This document shows, one piece after another, positions 62,307 through 64,000 of a stretch of 64,000 nt of DNA. Position 1 is the stretch's first letter, and every line of letters begins with the position of its first letter. The notes under the pieces were generated by a model that was given only the letters and a program-made list of their open reading frames with translations, did not search any database and was not told the DNA's origin. The stretch comes from Brotaphodocola catenula (GTDB taxonomy: Bacteria; Bacillota; Clostridia; Lachnospirales; Lachnospiraceae), in assembly GCA_020686985.1 (NCBI GenBank), contig JAJEPU010000015.1, positions 1-64,000 of the forward strand, given 5' to 3'. The position numbers were made by a program, and so were the translations under genes.

Positions 62307-63350
62307 ATGACAAAGAAGAAACTGCTAATTTATGCACACTATTATATACCGGATACCGCATCCACCGGTCAGATCCTTCGTGAACTTGCAGAGGGAATGT
62401 TGGATAAGTTCGATATTACGGTAATTTGCGTGGTTCCAAGTTACTTGGGAACGATTGAAGATAAATACAAGACCCAGAAATACTATGAAGAAGAAATCAA
62501 CGGTGTAAAGGTTCTGCGAATCCGAGTGCCGGAGTTCAGCAAGACCAATAAGAAGAGCCGTGTAAAGAACATTGTTTCCTATTTTGTTGGGGCAATGAGG
62601 GCAACTTTTAAGGTTGGGAAGATGGATTATGTGTTCTCTATTTCCCAGCCTCCGATTCTTGGTGGTTTGTTAGGTGTCTGGGGAAAATGGGTAAAGCACG
62701 CGAAGTACATCTATAATATTCAGGATTTTAATCCAGAGCAGGTGTTGGCTGTTGGCTACACCAAGAGCAAGCTGATTACCGATGCTATGATGTGGTTTGA
62801 CAAGTTCAGTTGCAAACAAAGCGATCTTGTGATTACAGTTGGTCGAGATCTGGTAGAAACGGTAGAAAATCGTTTCAAGGGTAAGAAAATTCCAAAGACT
62901 GTTATGATTAACAACTGGATTGACGAGAATGAGATTTATCCGTTGGAACAGGACAATGAGAAGGTTGTAGCTTTCATTCCATATCAGGATAAGGCGGATC
63001 TGATTTATAGCTTGAATGCTGGCGATGTTCACTGGTGCGTGAACGCAAAAGGAATTAAAGGTGTAAGTTGTCCGTCAAAGTATTATGGGTTGGCGGCAGC
63101 GGGAAAGCCTGTGATTGGTGTGCTTGAATCCGGTTCTGAGGTCCGATGCCTGATTGAAGATACTCACGGTGGTCTCTGCTGTGAACCGGGTGAGTATGAC
63201 AAGGTTGAGGAGAATATTCGTTGGTTCATTGAGCATGCTGGAAGCGGTGAATTGAAGGATATGGGAAGTAGAAGCCGTGAGAATTTGGAAAAGAACCTGA
63301 CCAGAAATGTATCGGTTAGAAAATATGCAGAAGAAATTCTGAAGCTGTGA
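62307..63350 (+). CDS. GT4-type glycosyltransferase with probable internal deletion
   Basis: This 347-residue protein has the GT-B N-terminal half (LLIYAHYYIPDTASTGQIL to VMINNWIDENEIYPL) and the C-terminal sugar-nucleotide end (VSCPSKYYGLAAAGKPVIG and GGLCCEPGEY). About 55-60 residues that normally join the two halves appear missing: QDNEKVVAF runs directly into IPYQDKADLIYSLNAGD. The family is usually near 405 residues. The lost part would carry the glycine-rich loop and first strands of the donor domain, so activity is doubtful. The reading frame is intact. It follows ugd by 49 bases. Confidence 0.85.
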   Translation: MTKKKLLIYAHYYIPDTASTGQILRELAEGMLDKFDITVICVVPSYLGTIEDKYKTQKYYEEEINGVKVLRIRVPEFSKTNKKSRVKNIVSYFVGAMRATFKVGKMDYVFSISQPPILGGLLGVWGKWVKHAKYIYNIQDFNPEQVLAVGYTKSKLITDAMMWFDKFSCKQSDLVITVGRDLVETVENRFKGKKIPKTVMINNWIDENEIYPLEQDNEKVVAFIPYQDKADLIYSLNAGDVHWCVNAKGIKGVSCPSKYYGLAAAGKPVIGVLESGSEVRCLIEDTHGGLCCEPGEYDKVEENIRWFIEHAGSGELKDMGSRSRENLEKNLTRNVSVRKYAEEILKL

Positions 63351-63365
63351 AGGAGGCGAGAGGAT

Positions 63366-63950
63366 GTGAATAGTAACTGGTTTAAACTAGTTATGAAAAT
63401 GACGGAAATTGAATATGGAAAAAACCTCTTGCTGAAAGGTGTGCCGATCATTTTCAACAAAGGTGGTGCCAAGCTGAAGATTGGTGAGAATGTCACAATC
63501 AAGAGTAGCTTTCTCAGTAACCTGGTTGGTCTTTACAGCCGGACGATCATTGTCACGCGCGCTCCGGGAGCGGAGATTGAAATCGGCGATAACGTAGGGA
63601 TAAGTGGAGCAACGATTTACGCCCGGAAGAAGATCACGATTGGCGAGAACACCTGCATCGGCGGTAACTGCAAGATTCTGGACAATGACTTCCATCCCAT
63701 CGAGGCAGAGGCGAGAAACAAACTACTGCGAGATGAAAACGGTGGCGACAGTGATTTGGTGCCGAGCCGAGAAATCAAAATTGGCAAGAATTGCTTCATT
63801 GGGTGCAATAGTATCATCCTGAAGGGCACAGTGCTGGGCGATGGCTGCGTCGTTGGTGCCGGTGCGGTTGTGTGTGGTAAGTTTGAGGACAACTGTGTGA
63901 TTGCTGGAAACCCGGCGAAAGTTATTAAGAGGTTGGAGGGCAATAAGTGA
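63366..63950 (+). CDS. Hexapeptide-repeat acyltransferase
   Basis: A GTG start with aaggagg nine bases upstream gives 194 residues. The left-handed beta-helix is shown by repeated hexads: AKLKIGENVTIKSS, AEIEIGDNVGISGATI, KKITIGENTCIGGNC and REIKIGKNCFIGCNSII. The end VVGAGAVVCGKFEDNCVIAG and NPAKVIKRL is typical of sugar O-acetyltransferases. The histidine in ILDNDFHPI is the likely catalytic base. It probably acetylates the repeat unit of the polysaccharide. The stop overlaps the next start by one base. Confidence 0.92.
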   Translation: MNSNWFKLVMKMTEIEYGKNLLLKGVPIIFNKGGAKLKIGENVTIKSSFLSNLVGLYSRTIIVTRAPGAEIEIGDNVGISGATIYARKKITIGENTCIGGNCKILDNDFHPIEAEARNKLLRDENGGDSDLVPSREIKIGKNCFIGCNSIILKGTVLGDGCVVGAGAVVCGKFEDNCVIAGNPAKVIKRLEGNK

Positions 63951-64000
63951 TGAAGTACTTTGCCTTTTTCACGTTCCTTATCTTTGCAGGCTATTTGCTG
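63950..64000 (+). CDS. Start of a membrane protein, cut by the window edge
   Basis: An ATG overlaps the acyltransferase stop in TGATG, with ggttggaggg upstream. The 17 visible residues are MKYFAFFTFLIFAGYLL, a hydrophobic first helix. In such clusters a polymerase (Wzy), flippase or ligase is likely, but too little is seen to tell. Confidence 0.6.
   Translation, partial: MKYFAFFTFLIFAGYLL

Noticed and set aside
1-64000. CRISPR arrays, tRNA and rRNA genes, transposases or phage genes
   Set aside because: I looked for regular spaced repeats, cloverleaf ends and integrase or transposase motifs and saw none.

Overview
The window reads as a chromosomal segment of an anaerobic, low-to-middle-GC Gram-positive bacterium of the Clostridia, most like a gut Lachnospiraceae. 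Support comes from strong AGGAGG ribosome sites, a PolC-type replicase, the clostridial order pyrH-frr-uppS-cdsA-dxr-rseP-ispG-polC, an AsrABC sulfite reductase, a LoaP-led polysaccharide operon and RodA/MreC/MinCDE shape genes. I cannot name the species. No rRNA, tRNA, CRISPR array, transposase or prophage genes are visible.

Layout. (1) 1-2.9 kb: a TetR-type repressor, then a two-gene cassette of a PIN-like nuclease and a T4 Rnl2-like RNA ligase. (2) 3.0-14.9 kb: a sulfur locus with a phosphoribosyltransferase-like protein, a Crp/Fnr regulator, an SLC13-type transporter, thioredoxin reductase, thioredoxin, two paralogous cytosolic arylsulfate sulfotransferases and asrABC. Two matching TAAC-N4-GTTA palindromes each sit at -41.5 from an inferred start site, so the Crp-type protein probably activates the locus. 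(3) 15-26 kb: pgi, then miaB-mutS-mutL-miaA and a PLP enzyme of the YnbB family. (4) 26-39.5 kb: envelope and division genes radC-mreC-mreD-PBP2-minC-minD-minE-rodA-mgsA-dac, a small P-loop protein, an HlyD-like protein, yggS and sepF. (5) 39.8-44.3 kb: aroB, lspA, rluD-type synthase, a cytidylate kinase-like protein and an Sfp-type transferase. (6) 44.4-55.9 kb: pyrH through polC (pyrimidine, translation, isoprenoid, lipid and replication genes). (7) 56-59.4 kb: a copper module with a CsoR repressor and a CopA ATPase whose 3' end holds a nested copZ. (8) 59.5-64 kb: a long leader, loaP, then UDP-glucose dehydrogenase, a glycosyltransferase that seems internally deleted, a hexapeptide acyltransferase and the start of a membrane protein cut by the window edge.

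Most interesting points. The sulfur locus suggests an untested route. The sulfotransferases would move sulfo groups from organic sulfate esters to a thiol, thioredoxin would release sulfite, and AsrABC would reduce it to sulfide without PAPS. Other leads are a structured leader before asrA, a hairpin with tandem G-A pairs and a U-run just after loaP (a likely LoaP target), the nested copZ, the PIN/RNA ligase cassette, and several hairpin or palindromic repeats in spacers. All function calls come from reading the sequence. No database search was run.
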